A DNA stretch of 34,821 nt, from the NCBI GenBank assembly GCA_945883745.1, contig CAMCYH010000025.1:1-34821 (forward strand). The letters run 5' to 3'. Shown here in pieces: positions 8,186 through 17,372 of the stretch. Below the pieces are notes generated by a model that saw only the letters and a list, made by a program, of their open reading frames with translations, made no database searches and had not been told where the DNA came from. Every line of letters begins with the position of its first letter. Position 1 is the stretch's first letter. A program made the position numbers and the translations under genes. Source of the stretch: Candidatus Kuenenia stuttgartensis (lineage in GTDB: Bacteria; Planctomycetota; Planctomycetia; Pirellulales; UBA1268).

Positions 8186-8644
8186 TCAAGCTCTGCGGTA
8201 GTCGCCGTGGATGCCGCCGGTTTTTTCTTCGAGCTGGACGGCTTCGATCGACATGCCGGGGTCGATCGACTTCGACATGTCGTAGAGCGTGAGGGCGGCG
8301 GCTGTGACGGCGACGAGCGCCTCCATTTCGACACCGGTCCGCGCGGTGGCGCGGACAATGGCCTCGATCGCGACGGCATGAGGATCGTCGAAGCTGATCG
8401 TGACCGTCACCGAGTCAAGCGGCAGCGGATGGCAGAGGGGGATGATCCCGCTGGTCTGCTTCGCGGCCATGATTCCCGCGATCCGTGCCGTTGCGACGGC
8501 GTCGCCCTTTTCGAGGCCGCCCTCGCGGATGCGGCGAATCGTCTCGGGCTGGGCGAGAAGTCGACCCGTCGCCCGCGCGGCACGAACCGTCACCGGCTTG
8601 CCGCCGACATCAATCATCTGAATGTGTTTGGAAGCTTCCGACAT
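8186..8644 (-). CDS. moaC: Cyclic pyranopterin monophosphate synthase MoaC
   Basis: MoaC works with MoaA to turn GTP into cyclic pyranopterin monophosphate, the first stage of molybdenum cofactor synthesis. The protein has 152 aa. Family motifs are GIIPLCHPLPLD, TGVEMEAL and YDMSKSIDPGMSI, followed by EKTGGIHGDY at the end. In the conserved YDMxK motif the third variable residue is Ser rather than the common Cys; the catalytic Asp and Lys are kept. It lies 100 bp downstream of the porin gene on the same strand. No other moa or moe gene is present. Confidence 0.95.
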   Translation of the reverse strand: MSEASKHIQMIDVGGKPVTVRAARATGRLLAQPETIRRIREGGLEKGDAVATARIAGIMAAKQTSGIIPLCHPLPLDSVTVTISFDDPHAVAIEAIVRATARTGVEMEALVAVTAAALTLYDMSKSIDPGMSIEAVQLEEKTGGIHGDYRRA

Positions 8645-8744
8645 ATTTGAACAAGATAGCTGGTTGGATGCCGACCTCCCACGGGGTTCGGAACCAGGGG
8701 CCGTCAGCGATCAATCGCCCACGTCGCGACGATCTTCGCCACAG

Positions 8745-10271
8745 TCAAAAAATCGCAAGAAATTGGGCCTGGATCGCAGTGCCGGTATATCCGGCGCGAT
8801 ACGGATAGAGGTAGTTTTGCGCCGGGGAGCTGTCGATCCACAGGCCCTCGAGTGTGAGCCGACTCTGTCGCGATTTGTGGAGATACCAGTTCAGGCCGCC
8901 GCCATACTCGGCCGCCGAACCATAGGGACCCGTCAAGGCACTCGACCGCCCGTAGACTTCGTAGGTGCGCGGCACGAAACACCATCCCACGAAGACGTTT
9001 CCACCATGGTCGAAAAGACTGTTTCGTTCGAATTGCCCCGTGCCGAGGAAGTCATTGAGCAACCGCCATGAGTACTCCGCGAAGGCCGACCAGCCCCGAT
9101 ACTTCCAGCCGACGTCGACCGTTGCGAGGTGGTAGTTGAAGCGATTGACCTGCGTGCCGGGACCAAGCGCATCGGATTCGGCCAGCGGCGTGCCGTCGGA
9201 GAGCCGGACAACCGTGTTTTCGGGGTTGGAGAAAGCGAGGTTATCGGCGATCAATCGGGCGGGACTTTTGGCGAATACTCCACTCGTGCCAAGGCGGATC
9301 GCCGGGTGGCGGTGGTGTTCCATGTCTGAATAGCCAAGGCCGAAGGGCCCGAGCGGTTCCCACCACATGTTTCCCGCCCAGGCCATCGCCGTACCCTCTC
9401 GAAAGATGCCGGCCACGCCTCCGTCGATGCCGTTGTAGACACCCGCCTGGTAGAACAGCGTGTTGTCGAAGAGCGCACCGTTCGACATGAATCCGGGGCT
9501 GTAGCTCGGGCGGATGAACGTATTGACCATGCTGCGATCAACGCCCATCGGCCACATCGAAGACATGAGCCATTCGCGGCTGCCAGGCACCTGGGTCACG
9601 CCGATGCCGACCTTCACGTCCTTCGTCACCGCCCACCCCACGAACCCGACGGGGGCAACGGTGACCAGCAGGCCGGCATTCGTCGAGCCGAAAAGGGCGA
9701 TGTTGTAAAGCACCTGCGGATGGCCGATGTAGCCCTGCCATTGCAGATACACTCGATTGAGGTTGAATTCATTTTCGTTGCTGACCGGCAGCACGTTGCC
9801 GGCCGAATCGGTCCACTCGGTGACGCCGCGGGCAAGTTCGAGCCAGCGACCCTGGACATACCCATTCATCGCGAGCGCGAACGGAAACTCGCTCTCACCG
9901 GGCTTCGTGGCATGGAGCACGAGGCCCTTGGGGGGCAGGAAGTCGGTGGCTGGTACGTAGCGTGGTCGTGGGATGCCAGCAAGTCTTTCGGCGACCTCCT
10001 GCTCCACGGCCGCATCAATTTCTGCCCGAAAGAGCGCCGCTGTTTCCGGGTCGTCGAACAGGGAAGACATCTGGGGTGACGCGACGTCTTCGGGCACGGG
10101 AGGGGCTGGCACGGGAGCACGGCCGCTCGGTGCGGTCAGATCGTGCATCGACGACTGGGCGTTGGGGCCGTCCTGGGCCTGTGCGGATGCGGCAACGCAT
10201 GCAGCCACCCAGAAAAACGAATGGGCAATGAAAAACGCCGCGGTATGGCGCCTGATGGAGTTTGTGCGCAC
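8745..10271 (-). CDS. Outer-membrane porin, OprO/OprP-like
   Basis: The 508-aa protein starts with a signal peptide ending around AQA-QD (residues 31-33); a cysteine in VAAC leaves a lipoprotein signal as a less likely option. After a Pro/Ala-rich linker comes a long region of alternating aromatic and polar residues typical of an outer-membrane beta-barrel, and the chain ends in Phe. The segment with DSAGNVLPVSNENEFNLNRV followed by the strand YLQWQGYIG resembles the phosphate-selective porin O/P family that is common in Planctomycetes. The transported substrate cannot be read from the sequence. It has its own predicted promoter at 10331-10359. Confidence 0.65.
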   Translation of the reverse strand: MRTNSIRRHTAAFFIAHSFFWVAACVAASAQAQDGPNAQSSMHDLTAPSGRAPVPAPPVPEDVASPQMSSLFDDPETAALFRAEIDAAVEQEVAERLAGIPRPRYVPATDFLPPKGLVLHATKPGESEFPFALAMNGYVQGRWLELARGVTEWTDSAGNVLPVSNENEFNLNRVYLQWQGYIGHPQVLYNIALFGSTNAGLLVTVAPVGFVGWAVTKDVKVGIGVTQVPGSREWLMSSMWPMGVDRSMVNTFIRPSYSPGFMSNGALFDNTLFYQAGVYNGIDGGVAGIFREGTAMAWAGNMWWEPLGPFGLGYSDMEHHRHPAIRLGTSGVFAKSPARLIADNLAFSNPENTVVRLSDGTPLAESDALGPGTQVNRFNYHLATVDVGWKYRGWSAFAEYSWRLLNDFLGTGQFERNSLFDHGGNVFVGWCFVPRTYEVYGRSSALTGPYGSAAEYGGGLNWYLHKSRQSRLTLEGLWIDSSPAQNYLYPYRAGYTGTAIQAQFLAIF

Positions 10272-10330
10272 GCAGTCCTACTGGAGACGGTCTGTCGGTC
10301 ACGCTAGCAAATGGCTTGGAGGCGAACGGG

Positions 10331-10359
10331 ATAGAAGTACACGCCGCTTTCCACGTCAA
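10331..10359 (-). promoter_or_regulatory. Predicted porin promoter
   Basis: On the minus strand TTGACG (10354-10359) is followed after exactly 17 bp by TTCTAT (10331-10336). The -35 is strong and the -10 weak (three of six). Transcription would start near 10324, giving a leader of about 50 nt before the porin ATG at 10271. Confidence 0.4.
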
Positions 10360-10545
10360 GGCTTGCGCGGGAGACAAACTCAAACCAGCAGCGAAGAGAG
10401 GAAGATGGGGGGGCTGGGGGGCGCGATGGCATCCCTTCGGGCCTGCCGTCGCTTACGGTCGGCTCACCGCAGGTGAGCCTCCGATGATCCACCACCTCCG
10501 AGCAAGGCCTGGAGGGCCGCCATCAGGCCGGAGGCCGTGACACAG

Positions 10546-10589
10546 CTTCCGACCGGAGGTCGGCAAGCCCGCGGGGGCCATGGATGGCC
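10546..10589. repeat. 44-bp direct repeat, unit 1
   Basis: This 44-bp unit is identical to 10641-10684. It contains the hairpin CCGACC-GGA-GGTCGG and a GCAAGCCCGCGGGGGCC tract. The two units are 51 bp apart, and a separate GTCGC hairpin lies between them. Confidence 0.95.
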
Positions 10590-10640
10590 TAGCAAGGTGA
10601 TTCCCACCACCTTGAGCTGCGTCGCTGGAGGCGACGCCCC

Positions 10641-10684
10641 CTTCCGACCGGAGGTCGGCAAGCCCGCGGGGGCCATGGATGGCC
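10641..10684. repeat. 44-bp direct repeat, unit 2
   Basis: This is the second identical copy of the unit at 10546-10589. Its right end abuts the terminator of the HTH/receiver gene. Confidence 0.95.
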
Positions 10685-10689
10685 CCGCG

Positions 10690-10741
10690 GGCGTAAAGAA
10701 GCCGCGGGCCGATGTGTCTGTTGCTCACATCGACCCGCGGC
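10690..10741 (-). terminator. Intrinsic terminator of the HTH/receiver gene
   Basis: Read on the minus strand, a 16-bp stem (10726-10741 with 10701-10716, one mismatch) encloses a 9-nt loop and is followed directly by TTCTTT. It lies 33 bp past the regulator stop codon at 10775. Confidence 0.8.
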
Positions 10742-10774
10742 CCAATGGAGTTGGACGTTCCGGGTGAACTCGGC

Positions 10775-11347
10775 TCACACGAGTTCTTTACGGGCGCCGA
10801 TCAAAGTCCGCAGACGCTCGGCGAGCAAGGCCGCGTCGAAAGGCTTCTTGAAGACCTCGTTGACGTGGGCCCGGTCGATCGTGATCTGCGAGCCGTCATC
10901 CGGCAGCAGAGCGATGACGATCGTCTCGGCATACTCGGCGTTACGGCGGAGGTTCTGACAGATCTGCTGGGCATCGATGCGGCCGATAGAGTAGTCCACC
11001 ACGATGCAGTCGGGGTGGAAACTCTCGGCCTGGATGCCGGCCTCGAAGCCGCTGGCGGCAACCTGAATCTTGAACGACTTATCGACGGGCAGCTGCCGCT
11101 TCAGATTGTCGATCAGGACCTGATCCTGGCCGACGAGCAGCACCTTCGCCATTGCTTCGTCCTCGAGGTCGCCCAGCGGCATGCCGTGCTCCTTGAGGAA
11201 CTTGATCAGGTATTCCCGCGGAATGCGGCGATCCTGCGAACCGGGAATGCGGTATCCCTTGAGTCGTCCCGAGTCGAACCATTTGCTCACGGTTCGTGGG
11301 GCGACCTTACAGATCTTGGCGACCTGGCCAGTGGTGAAAACCTTCAT
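10775..11347 (-). CDS. MerR/excisionase-type HTH fused to a receiver-like domain
   Basis: Residues 1-50 form a DNA-binding HTH of the MerR/BldC/excisionase type (TGQVAKICKVAPRTVSKWF, then GYRIPGSQDRRIP). Residues about 68-187 look like a response-regulator receiver. The phosphorylatable Asp (IVVDYS) and the Lys before Pro-Phe (KKPF) are present. The acidic pair near the start is VGQD instead of DD, and the Ser/Thr position reads ALLP, so phosphorylation may be altered or lost. This HTH-first order is unlike classical response regulators, where the receiver comes first. A GGAG lies 9 nt before ATG 11347 and a strong terminator follows. Target genes are unknown. Confidence 0.75.
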   Translation of the reverse strand: MKVFTTGQVAKICKVAPRTVSKWFDSGRLKGYRIPGSQDRRIPREYLIKFLKEHGMPLGDLEDEAMAKVLLVGQDQVLIDNLKRQLPVDKSFKIQVAASGFEAGIQAESFHPDCIVVDYSIGRIDAQQICQNLRRNAEYAETIVIALLPDDGSQITIDRAHVNEVFKKPFDAALLAERLRTLIGARKELV

Positions 11348-11777
11348 CGCGTGGACTCCATGTGGATCATTCGTATCCGGAATTGTCCGTGGCCAGTCCC
11401 CGCCGCACGGATGCGAGCGATGGAATCCAGCCCCCCATTAACGCGGCTCATCGATCCACGGGAACGGCCGCGTCGTCGCGCCCCTGGAGGTCGGCATGGT
11501 GGCCGAGGGGGCATGTGAGAACGGCTCGCGGACAGTCGTGTCATTGAGACACGTCGACCGCGGCCGGCGACTCGCAGGTATCCCCCCCTGCCACACCCCG
11601 CAGCAACATCCGGCTTGGGCACCGGTCATTGCTACGGCATGTCTAACCAAGGATGTAGATCGAAAGATCCTGTCGTGAGACTTGAGCCGTTCTTTGCGGA
11701 CGCGCCGGTGGCAACGCGTGAGCCGCCTTTCGGGAACAGGCCGGGCTGGCGGGCCGCCTGGGTGGTGGCGCTTCTTT
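11348..11777. other. 430-bp gap between smc and the regulator gene
   Basis: I see no convincing gene. Small minus-strand open frames of 70-92 codons exist, but their Arg/Pro/Gly-rich translations look like GC-driven noise. The gap should contain the regulator promoter and the end of the smc transcript. A short GATC-GAAA-GATC hairpin occurs near 11658-11669. No clear -35/-10 pair stands out. Confidence 0.5.
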
Positions 11778-14700
11778 TCAGGCGGCTTTCGCCAGGTTTT
11801 TCCCGACGGCTGCAGTGGTCGCTTCGAATCGCACCGACACCCGCTTCGACACGCCCGACTCCTCCATGGTGACCCCGTAGAGAGTGGTGCCCGCGGCCAT
11901 CGTCTTTTTCGAATGCGTCACCACGATGAACTGGGTCGAGGAAAGAAAATCCCGGAGCACGCCGACAAAGCGATCGACATTCGCTTCGTCGAGGGCGGCA
12001 TCGACCTCGTCCAGCACGCAGAATGGGCTCGGTCGTGAGCGGAAGATTGCAAGCAGCAGGGCCACGCAGGTCATCGTTTTTTCGCCACCGGAGAGGAGGG
12101 AAATGCTGCGGGGCTCCTTGCCGGGCGGACGGGCCACGATCTCGACCGAGGTTTCCAGCAGGTCGACGTCGGGTTCGAGGACGATGTCGGCCTGCCCGCC
12201 GCCGAACACCCGTTCAAAGAGTTCCCGAAAGTGACCGCGAACGGTCTCGATCGTCTCCCCCAGAAGCCGCCGGCTCTCGTCGTCGATCCTGGCGATCAGC
12301 TGCTCGATCGCCTGCTTTCCGTCGGTGACGTCGGCAAGTTGAGTCTGCAACGTCTGCAGGCGTTCGGTGAGCGCGTCGGCCTCGGCGAGCGCCTCCATGT
12401 TGACGGTGGTCATCGAGGCGAGCTTGCGGCGGAGTTCGTCGATTCGCTCGTCGAGTTCGCCCCGCTCGACCGGAATGTCGATGGCGACACCGTCGGCATC
12501 GGTGACGGGCTCGGGGAGCGTGTCTCCCTCGATGACGATGTCGTAGTCATCGCGGATCCGCTCGATGATTCGACTACGGGCGTGACGGGCCTCGCCCGCC
12601 TCGAGGTCGAGCCGATGGATGCGTTCCCCGAGGGCGGCGAGTTCGGTACGCCGGCCGGTAATCTCGGCATCTTCTGCATCGATCGCGGCTGCCACCGCTG
12701 CGCGGTCGGCGGTGATCGACGCGAGGGCGTTGCGGGCCCACTCGGCAGAGACCATCATTTCCGCAAAGGCCGCGGTGGCCGTGAGCAGGTCAAGCTCCAC
12801 CGATTTCAGACGGGAATGGGCAGCGGTGCATCGCCGGACGGCAGCCTCGACGTCGGCGCGACGGATGGCCGCGGCACCGATTGTCGCCTCGACAGCCGCA
12901 CGAGCATCGTTGATGCGGCCCTCGCAGGCGATCCGATCAGCCCTGAGCCGGTGGATGGTTTCGGCAACTTCGTTACGGCTGTGGTCAAGGGCAGCCAGGT
13001 CCGCGCGGGCCGTCGTGACGGCGGCTTGGGCCTCTTGAATGCGGGCATCGTGCCGGGCGAGGGCTTCCGTCGCCACGTCACGGCTCTGCGCGACATCGAC
13101 AGCCTGGCGTTCAGAAGCTTGCAGTCCGGCCTCCCCTTCGGCAAGGCTTGTGCGGGCTGACTCCTGCTCGCGGGTGGTACGGCCGAGTTCGGCACGCGAG
13201 GCGGCAATCTGCTCGCCAGCCTGTTGCTTGCGGAGGAGCGTCTGGCGGATCTGCTGCTGAACGTCTGCCACCTCTGCCTGCAGTGAGTCGATCGCAGCCT
13301 CCTGCTTCACGACGGCGAGCGTGAGTTCACGGTGGCGTTCGTCGAGGCTCCGCCATTCGCTACGGCGGGAGACGAGCGACAGGCCACTTCCCAACGAACC
13401 GAGCTCGTAGATGCCGGTGGTCGAGAGGCTGGTGCCGTCGCGCGTGATGAACACGATGCCTTCCGGCGCGGTGGCGGCATAGGGTGTCGCGTGGTCAAGT
13501 GATTCCACCACCCAGATCCGCCCTAGGAGCTTGCGGCGGAGCGTCTCGTCGACAGTGTCGCCCGAGTGCGATGTGGCGGCCACAAGGTGGTCGAGCCGGC
13601 CGACGATGCCGGGGCCGACGGGCTCGAATGCGGGGGGCTCACGGAGAGACGCGGCCGCCATGAAGGCGACCCGGCCGCCAGCAGTGAGGGCGGCCCGGGT
13701 CTCCTCGAGATCAGCCCATGGCACGGCACCGCTAAACAGCGGGTCGATCGCTTCGACCACCAGACTTTGGGCATGAGGTCCCAAGGCGAGATCCACGAGC
13801 GTGGCCCAGGGTTCATCGGCAACCACAAGGTCGGCCACCGCGCCGCCCAACCCGGGGATCCGTGCGCCGGTGTCCAACAGTCGCCGCGTGGCTTCCGAAA
13901 GACCCTCATGGCGGCCGATCATTTCGGCAAGCACCGCCCGTCGTTCTCCGCAGGCCTCGAGTTTTGCCTTCCAGGAGGCGAGTGATTGCCAGGCCTCGTC
14001 GAGATGGACGGTCAGCTGCTGCTGCCTGGCTTCCAGGCCCTCCAGGTCGCGGGTGGCGCGATCAAGACCATGAGTGAGCGTGGCGAGGTTGCCCTCCCAG
14101 GTGGCGGCCGCCTCCAAGCCGCGGGCCAGCTGGCTGCGGGCCGCGTCGATCCGCGACCGCCAGGCGTCCATCGCGCGGCCTGCCTCGGCCACGCGTGCCG
14201 CCTCCCGGTCGTAGGCGGCCTGCACCTCGATGCGGGACCGCTGCAGGGCGGCGAGTGCATCGGCCCGCTCGTCGAGCTGTCGTCGGAGCACAGCGGCATC
14301 ATGATGCGAGCCGGTGACGGCATCTTCCTGGCGTTGCATGGCCGCAGTGATCGCATCGGCCTCGGCGAGGGTGGCCGTGAGTGCTGCGCGGGCGGCATCG
14401 ATCTGCTCATTCACGGCCCGGATGTCGTGCCGAGCTGTCTGGAGGTCAGCTTCGCTGCGGGTGAGTTCGTCGGTGAGCTCACGGTGCCGCAACTGCAGGA
14501 GGCTAAGCCGCGCTGCAGCGGCGGCGGCCCGCTCGCACTCGTGGGTGGTGGCGTCTCGTTGCTCGTCGAGGCGGGGCATGAGCTCCTGCTCACGAGCGGA
14601 CAACTCCTGAATCCTGGTCGATGCGGCAGCGGCCCGTGCGTCAGCCGCCGCGTGCAGTCTGCGGGCCTCCTCGATGGCGGTGGCAACGGTCGCCAGCGTG

Positions 14701-15419
14701 GCATCGGCGGCGGCGAGATCCTGGGTTGCCGCGGCGATGCGAAAGCCGCGGAGCGTGTCGGTCATCGTCCGCCAGCGACGGGCCCGCTTGGCCTGCAGCG
14801 TGACGGTCTCCAATCGGTTCGCCACCTCGCCGACGATATCGGCCAGACGTTGCCTGTTTTGTTCGGTGCGCTCCAGCCGGCGCATGGCCTCAGCGCGGCG
14901 GGCACGGAACCGCGTGATGCCCGCGGCCTCCTCGAAGACGATCCGACGGTCGCGGCCCGAGGCGACCAGAAGGGCGTCGACCCGTCCCTGTTCGATCACG
15001 CTGTAGGCTTCCGTCGCGGCGCCGGTGCCCGAGAACAGTTCGCGAATGTCACGGAGACGGGAAATCTCGCCATTGACGAGATACTCACTCTCGCCGCTGC
15101 GGTAGACGCGGCGGGCGATCTGCACGTCGTCCGACTCGACCGGCAGTTCGCGGGCGGAGTTGTCGAAGATCAACGCCACTTCCGCGACGTTGAGCGGCTT
15201 GCGGCTGGCGGAGCCGGCGAAGATCACGTCGGTGGCATTGCGGCCCCGCAGGCTGCGCATCGATTGCTCACCGAGCACCCACTTGATGGCATCGACGACG
15301 TTCGACTTGCCCGATCCGTTGGGGCCGACGACGACCGTGATACCGTCGGGAAACTCGAACCGCGTCCGGTCAGCGAAGCTCTTGAATCCGACCAGATCGA
15401 GGGCTTTGAGCCTGATCAT
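11778..15419 (-). CDS. smc: Chromosome segregation protein SMC
   Basis: SMC is the ATPase core of the condensin-like complex that folds and separates chromosomes. The 1213-aa protein opens with MIRLKALDLVGFKSFADRT, with Walker A GPNGSGKSN at 32-40. Two long coiled coils rich in Ala, Arg and Glu flank a hinge at roughly 510-680. The C-terminal head has the signature LSGGEKTM near 1106 and Walker B with FCVLDEVDAALDEANV. Length and layout are normal for bacterial SMC. Its ATG overlaps the stop of the upstream FlgI-like gene by 4 bp (ATGA), so translation is probably coupled. ScpA and ScpB genes are not in the window. Confidence 0.97.
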   Translation of the reverse strand: MIRLKALDLVGFKSFADRTRFEFPDGITVVVGPNGSGKSNVVDAIKWVLGEQSMRSLRGRNATDVIFAGSASRKPLNVAEVALIFDNSARELPVESDDVQIARRVYRSGESEYLVNGEISRLRDIRELFSGTGAATEAYSVIEQGRVDALLVASGRDRRIVFEEAAGITRFRARRAEAMRRLERTEQNRQRLADIVGEVANRLETVTLQAKRARRWRTMTDTLRGFRIAAATQDLAAADATLATVATAIEEARRLHAAADARAAAASTRIQELSAREQELMPRLDEQRDATTHECERAAAAAARLSLLQLRHRELTDELTRSEADLQTARHDIRAVNEQIDAARAALTATLAEADAITAAMQRQEDAVTGSHHDAAVLRRQLDERADALAALQRSRIEVQAAYDREAARVAEAGRAMDAWRSRIDAARSQLARGLEAAATWEGNLATLTHGLDRATRDLEGLEARQQQLTVHLDEAWQSLASWKAKLEACGERRAVLAEMIGRHEGLSEATRRLLDTGARIPGLGGAVADLVVADEPWATLVDLALGPHAQSLVVEAIDPLFSGAVPWADLEETRAALTAGGRVAFMAAASLREPPAFEPVGPGIVGRLDHLVAATSHSGDTVDETLRRKLLGRIWVVESLDHATPYAATAPEGIVFITRDGTSLSTTGIYELGSLGSGLSLVSRRSEWRSLDERHRELTLAVVKQEAAIDSLQAEVADVQQQIRQTLLRKQQAGEQIAASRAELGRTTREQESARTSLAEGEAGLQASERQAVDVAQSRDVATEALARHDARIQEAQAAVTTARADLAALDHSRNEVAETIHRLRADRIACEGRINDARAAVEATIGAAAIRRADVEAAVRRCTAAHSRLKSVELDLLTATAAFAEMMVSAEWARNALASITADRAAVAAAIDAEDAEITGRRTELAALGERIHRLDLEAGEARHARSRIIERIRDDYDIVIEGDTLPEPVTDADGVAIDIPVERGELDERIDELRRKLASMTTVNMEALAEADALTERLQTLQTQLADVTDGKQAIEQLIARIDDESRRLLGETIETVRGHFRELFERVFGGGQADIVLEPDVDLLETSVEIVARPPGKEPRSISLLSGGEKTMTCVALLLAIFRSRPSPFCVLDEVDAALDEANVDRFVGVLRDFLSSTQFIVVTHSKKTMAAGTTLYGVTMEESGVSKRVSVRFEATTAAVGKNLAKAA

Positions 15420-17158
15420 GACGACTCGTCCGTACTCGACTCGCCGGAGAAGGCGGCATCCACGGGAGGATCGGTCGGGATGCCGCGGTCGCGGATCGAG
15501 ATTTCCTCGTGCAGCGTGCCGCGACCGTCATTGGCCTGCGGCATGGCGTCGAAGACCAAGCGGGTCAGCAACGCCCGCTGGGCCGTGGCCTGCTGGAGGA
15601 ACTGGATCATGTCAGGGTAGGTCGCCTCAAGCTGGGCCAGCGCCCGCAGGACCGACTCCGCATCGGCCTTTGCGTCAATCACTCGGTCAGGCACCCCGGC
15701 CTCGAAGCGGCTGCATGTCGCCGTGGTTCCATCCACGACGACCACGATCGAAGACCCGGCTTCGACCCGCATGCCGTCGTTGAGGGAGTGTTCGGTGCCG
15801 AAAAGAACGATTTCAGGGTGGTGCGACCGGGTCGCATGGATGAGGGTGGGCCCGTCGACGTTGAGAACGTGGAAGCCGCAGGCGGAGCCGAGCTGCTCGC
15901 CGCGAACCAGCGGAATCGGAGAGTCCATCAGCCACAGCGTGCGGAAGGCACCGTAGCGAGTTTCGGCGCTGGAGCTCGAGAGGAGCGACTGCAGGGCATC
16001 GATACCATTGGCATCGTCGATCACCCGCAGTGCGGCCAGGGCAGCCGGGCGGGCACTGCGGAGATTGGCGGCCGCATCCGCCAGGTGTTCTGCGGCCACC
16101 GATTCGTCGAGGTAAGCAAGGGCCTCGGCCGCTGCGAATCGAACCTCGGCGTCGTTCGATTTTAGGCCATCCTTGAGGATCGGAATGGCTTCCTTACCCA
16201 TCGCCTCGAGCCGGAGGGCGGCCGTCGACGCAGTGACGGGGTCAGCCAGCTGTCGCCGCAGCAGGTCGAGTCGGGCATGCCTCCCACCGGCCGGTTCGGC
16301 GACGGCGATGGCGCCTACGACGCGGATGTAGCGGCCCAGATTGTGCTGGTAGACCGTGGGAATTTCCAGTTCGATAAAGCGATCGGTCTTCGGCGTGGCG
16401 ACTCCCTGCTTCGATCCGCGGAGGATGGTGTGGAATCGAGCACTGATCGCATCGCCGATTCGCTTGGAGAGCGCCACAGAGCGGTGTTCCGGCTGAAGGA
16501 TCAGGCCGATCGACCGCGAGGTGAGCGACACGCCGCCCCCCGGCACGATTCCGCGGATCTTCGATTTTGAGTCGAGCGTGCCGCTCGACACCGGATCGAC
16601 GAGCAGCGGTCCCTCGACGATTCCGAGCACATGTCCGTCACGGATGCGGCTGCCGAGCACGACCATCTCTGCGAGGCGTGTCTCCATGAGCCAGCCGCCG
16701 TTGAGGCTCGAGGTATCGCAGTCGGGCGGCACTTCGACCGCCACATCGAAGCGATCGCCCTTACGGACGCCGGGCGGCAGGTAGCCGTGCACCCAGACGA
16801 GCGACGTGGCTGGCGAGGCGAGCAGGGCGTTGGGCTGGATCACACCCCGGGCCTGCATGTCAGACAACAGCGCCTGCCTTCGAGCGTTGGGGGGCGGATC
16901 ACCGCCGGTGCCCGCCAGCCCCGTGACCAGCGCTGCCCGCTCGATCCGCTGTGGGTTCATGCCCCAGGGCACCGTGTAGTCACCGACGAGTTTGGTCTCG
17001 GCTTCGATGTTGAGCAGCGCCTCGACCTCGGGGCTCTGGCTGCGAATGGCCGGGCCGGCGCAGCCGGCCAACGTGATCATCAGTGCGAGGGCCGCATGGA
17101 ACGGCCAGGCATGCCTGCCTGGATCGAAGGGCCGGTTGCTTCCGAGTGGAGTCACCAT
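15416..17158 (-). CDS. Lipoprotein with FlgI-like domain and HEAT-like repeats
   Basis: The 580-aa protein has an N-terminal lipoprotein signal with lipobox LAGC at about residues 30-33. Residues 60-290 resemble the flagellar P-ring protein FlgI: LVTGLAGTGGDPP, LLASPATSLVWV, a GDRFDVAVEVPPDCDT stretch, and GGGVSLTSRSIGLIL. Residues about 300-420 are Ala/Leu-rich helical repeats of HEAT type (EVRFAAAEALAYLDE, ETRYGAFRTLWLMD). The C-terminal part is unrecognised. True FlgI is about 370 aa, exported and free of HEAT repeats, so this is a derived relative, possibly an envelope protein without a flagellar role. No flagellar genes are nearby. It is coupled to smc. Confidence 0.7.
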   Translation of the reverse strand: MVTPLGSNRPFDPGRHAWPFHAALALMITLAGCAGPAIRSQSPEVEALLNIEAETKLVGDYTVPWGMNPQRIERAALVTGLAGTGGDPPPNARRQALLSDMQARGVIQPNALLASPATSLVWVHGYLPPGVRKGDRFDVAVEVPPDCDTSSLNGGWLMETRLAEMVVLGSRIRDGHVLGIVEGPLLVDPVSSGTLDSKSKIRGIVPGGGVSLTSRSIGLILQPEHRSVALSKRIGDAISARFHTILRGSKQGVATPKTDRFIELEIPTVYQHNLGRYIRVVGAIAVAEPAGGRHARLDLLRRQLADPVTASTAALRLEAMGKEAIPILKDGLKSNDAEVRFAAAEALAYLDESVAAEHLADAAANLRSARPAALAALRVIDDANGIDALQSLLSSSSAETRYGAFRTLWLMDSPIPLVRGEQLGSACGFHVLNVDGPTLIHATRSHHPEIVLFGTEHSLNDGMRVEAGSSIVVVVDGTTATCSRFEAGVPDRVIDAKADAESVLRALAQLEATYPDMIQFLQQATAQRALLTRLVFDAMPQANDGRGTLHEEISIRDRGIPTDPPVDAAFSGESSTDESS

Positions 17159-17372
17159 CGAACCTGTTCACGGGACATGACGGCGCACGGATCACACCGC
17201 ATCGCGGGCCGGAGAGTAGGAGCCACGGAACGGGGGGTCAAGGGTGCTTGGAACCGGCAAACGAGCCGGTTTTATGAGCGAATCGTCTTGGCCGAACCAT
17301 CACGCCCTGCTACCGTCCCGCTGCCCTCCATCGGTTTCCGATCAGACACGACCATTGCGGAGCTCAGGGACA

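Larger units (their letters stand above)
10400..10700. other. Hairpin-rich intergenic stretch with direct repeats
   Basis: No gene is supported here. The stretch holds small perfect hairpins with the same plan, a GC-rich stem around a 3-5 nt loop: GGCTCACC/GGTGAGCC near 10460-10478, CCGACC/GGTCGG at 10549-10563 and again in the second repeat unit, and GTCGC/GCGAC at 10621-10635. It separates the regulator terminator from the porin promoter. Confidence 0.6.

Noticed and set aside
11344..11622. 92-codon minus-strand open frame upstream of the HTH/receiver gene
   Set aside because: The translation is Arg/Gly/Pro-rich noise, and it overlaps the start of the regulator, which has a good GGAG site of its own.
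13986..15620. 544-codon plus-strand open frame across smc and the FlgI-like gene
   Set aside because: It lies fully antisense to smc and the start of smc's neighbour, has no family motifs, and arises because GC-rich codons leave few stops on the opposite strand.
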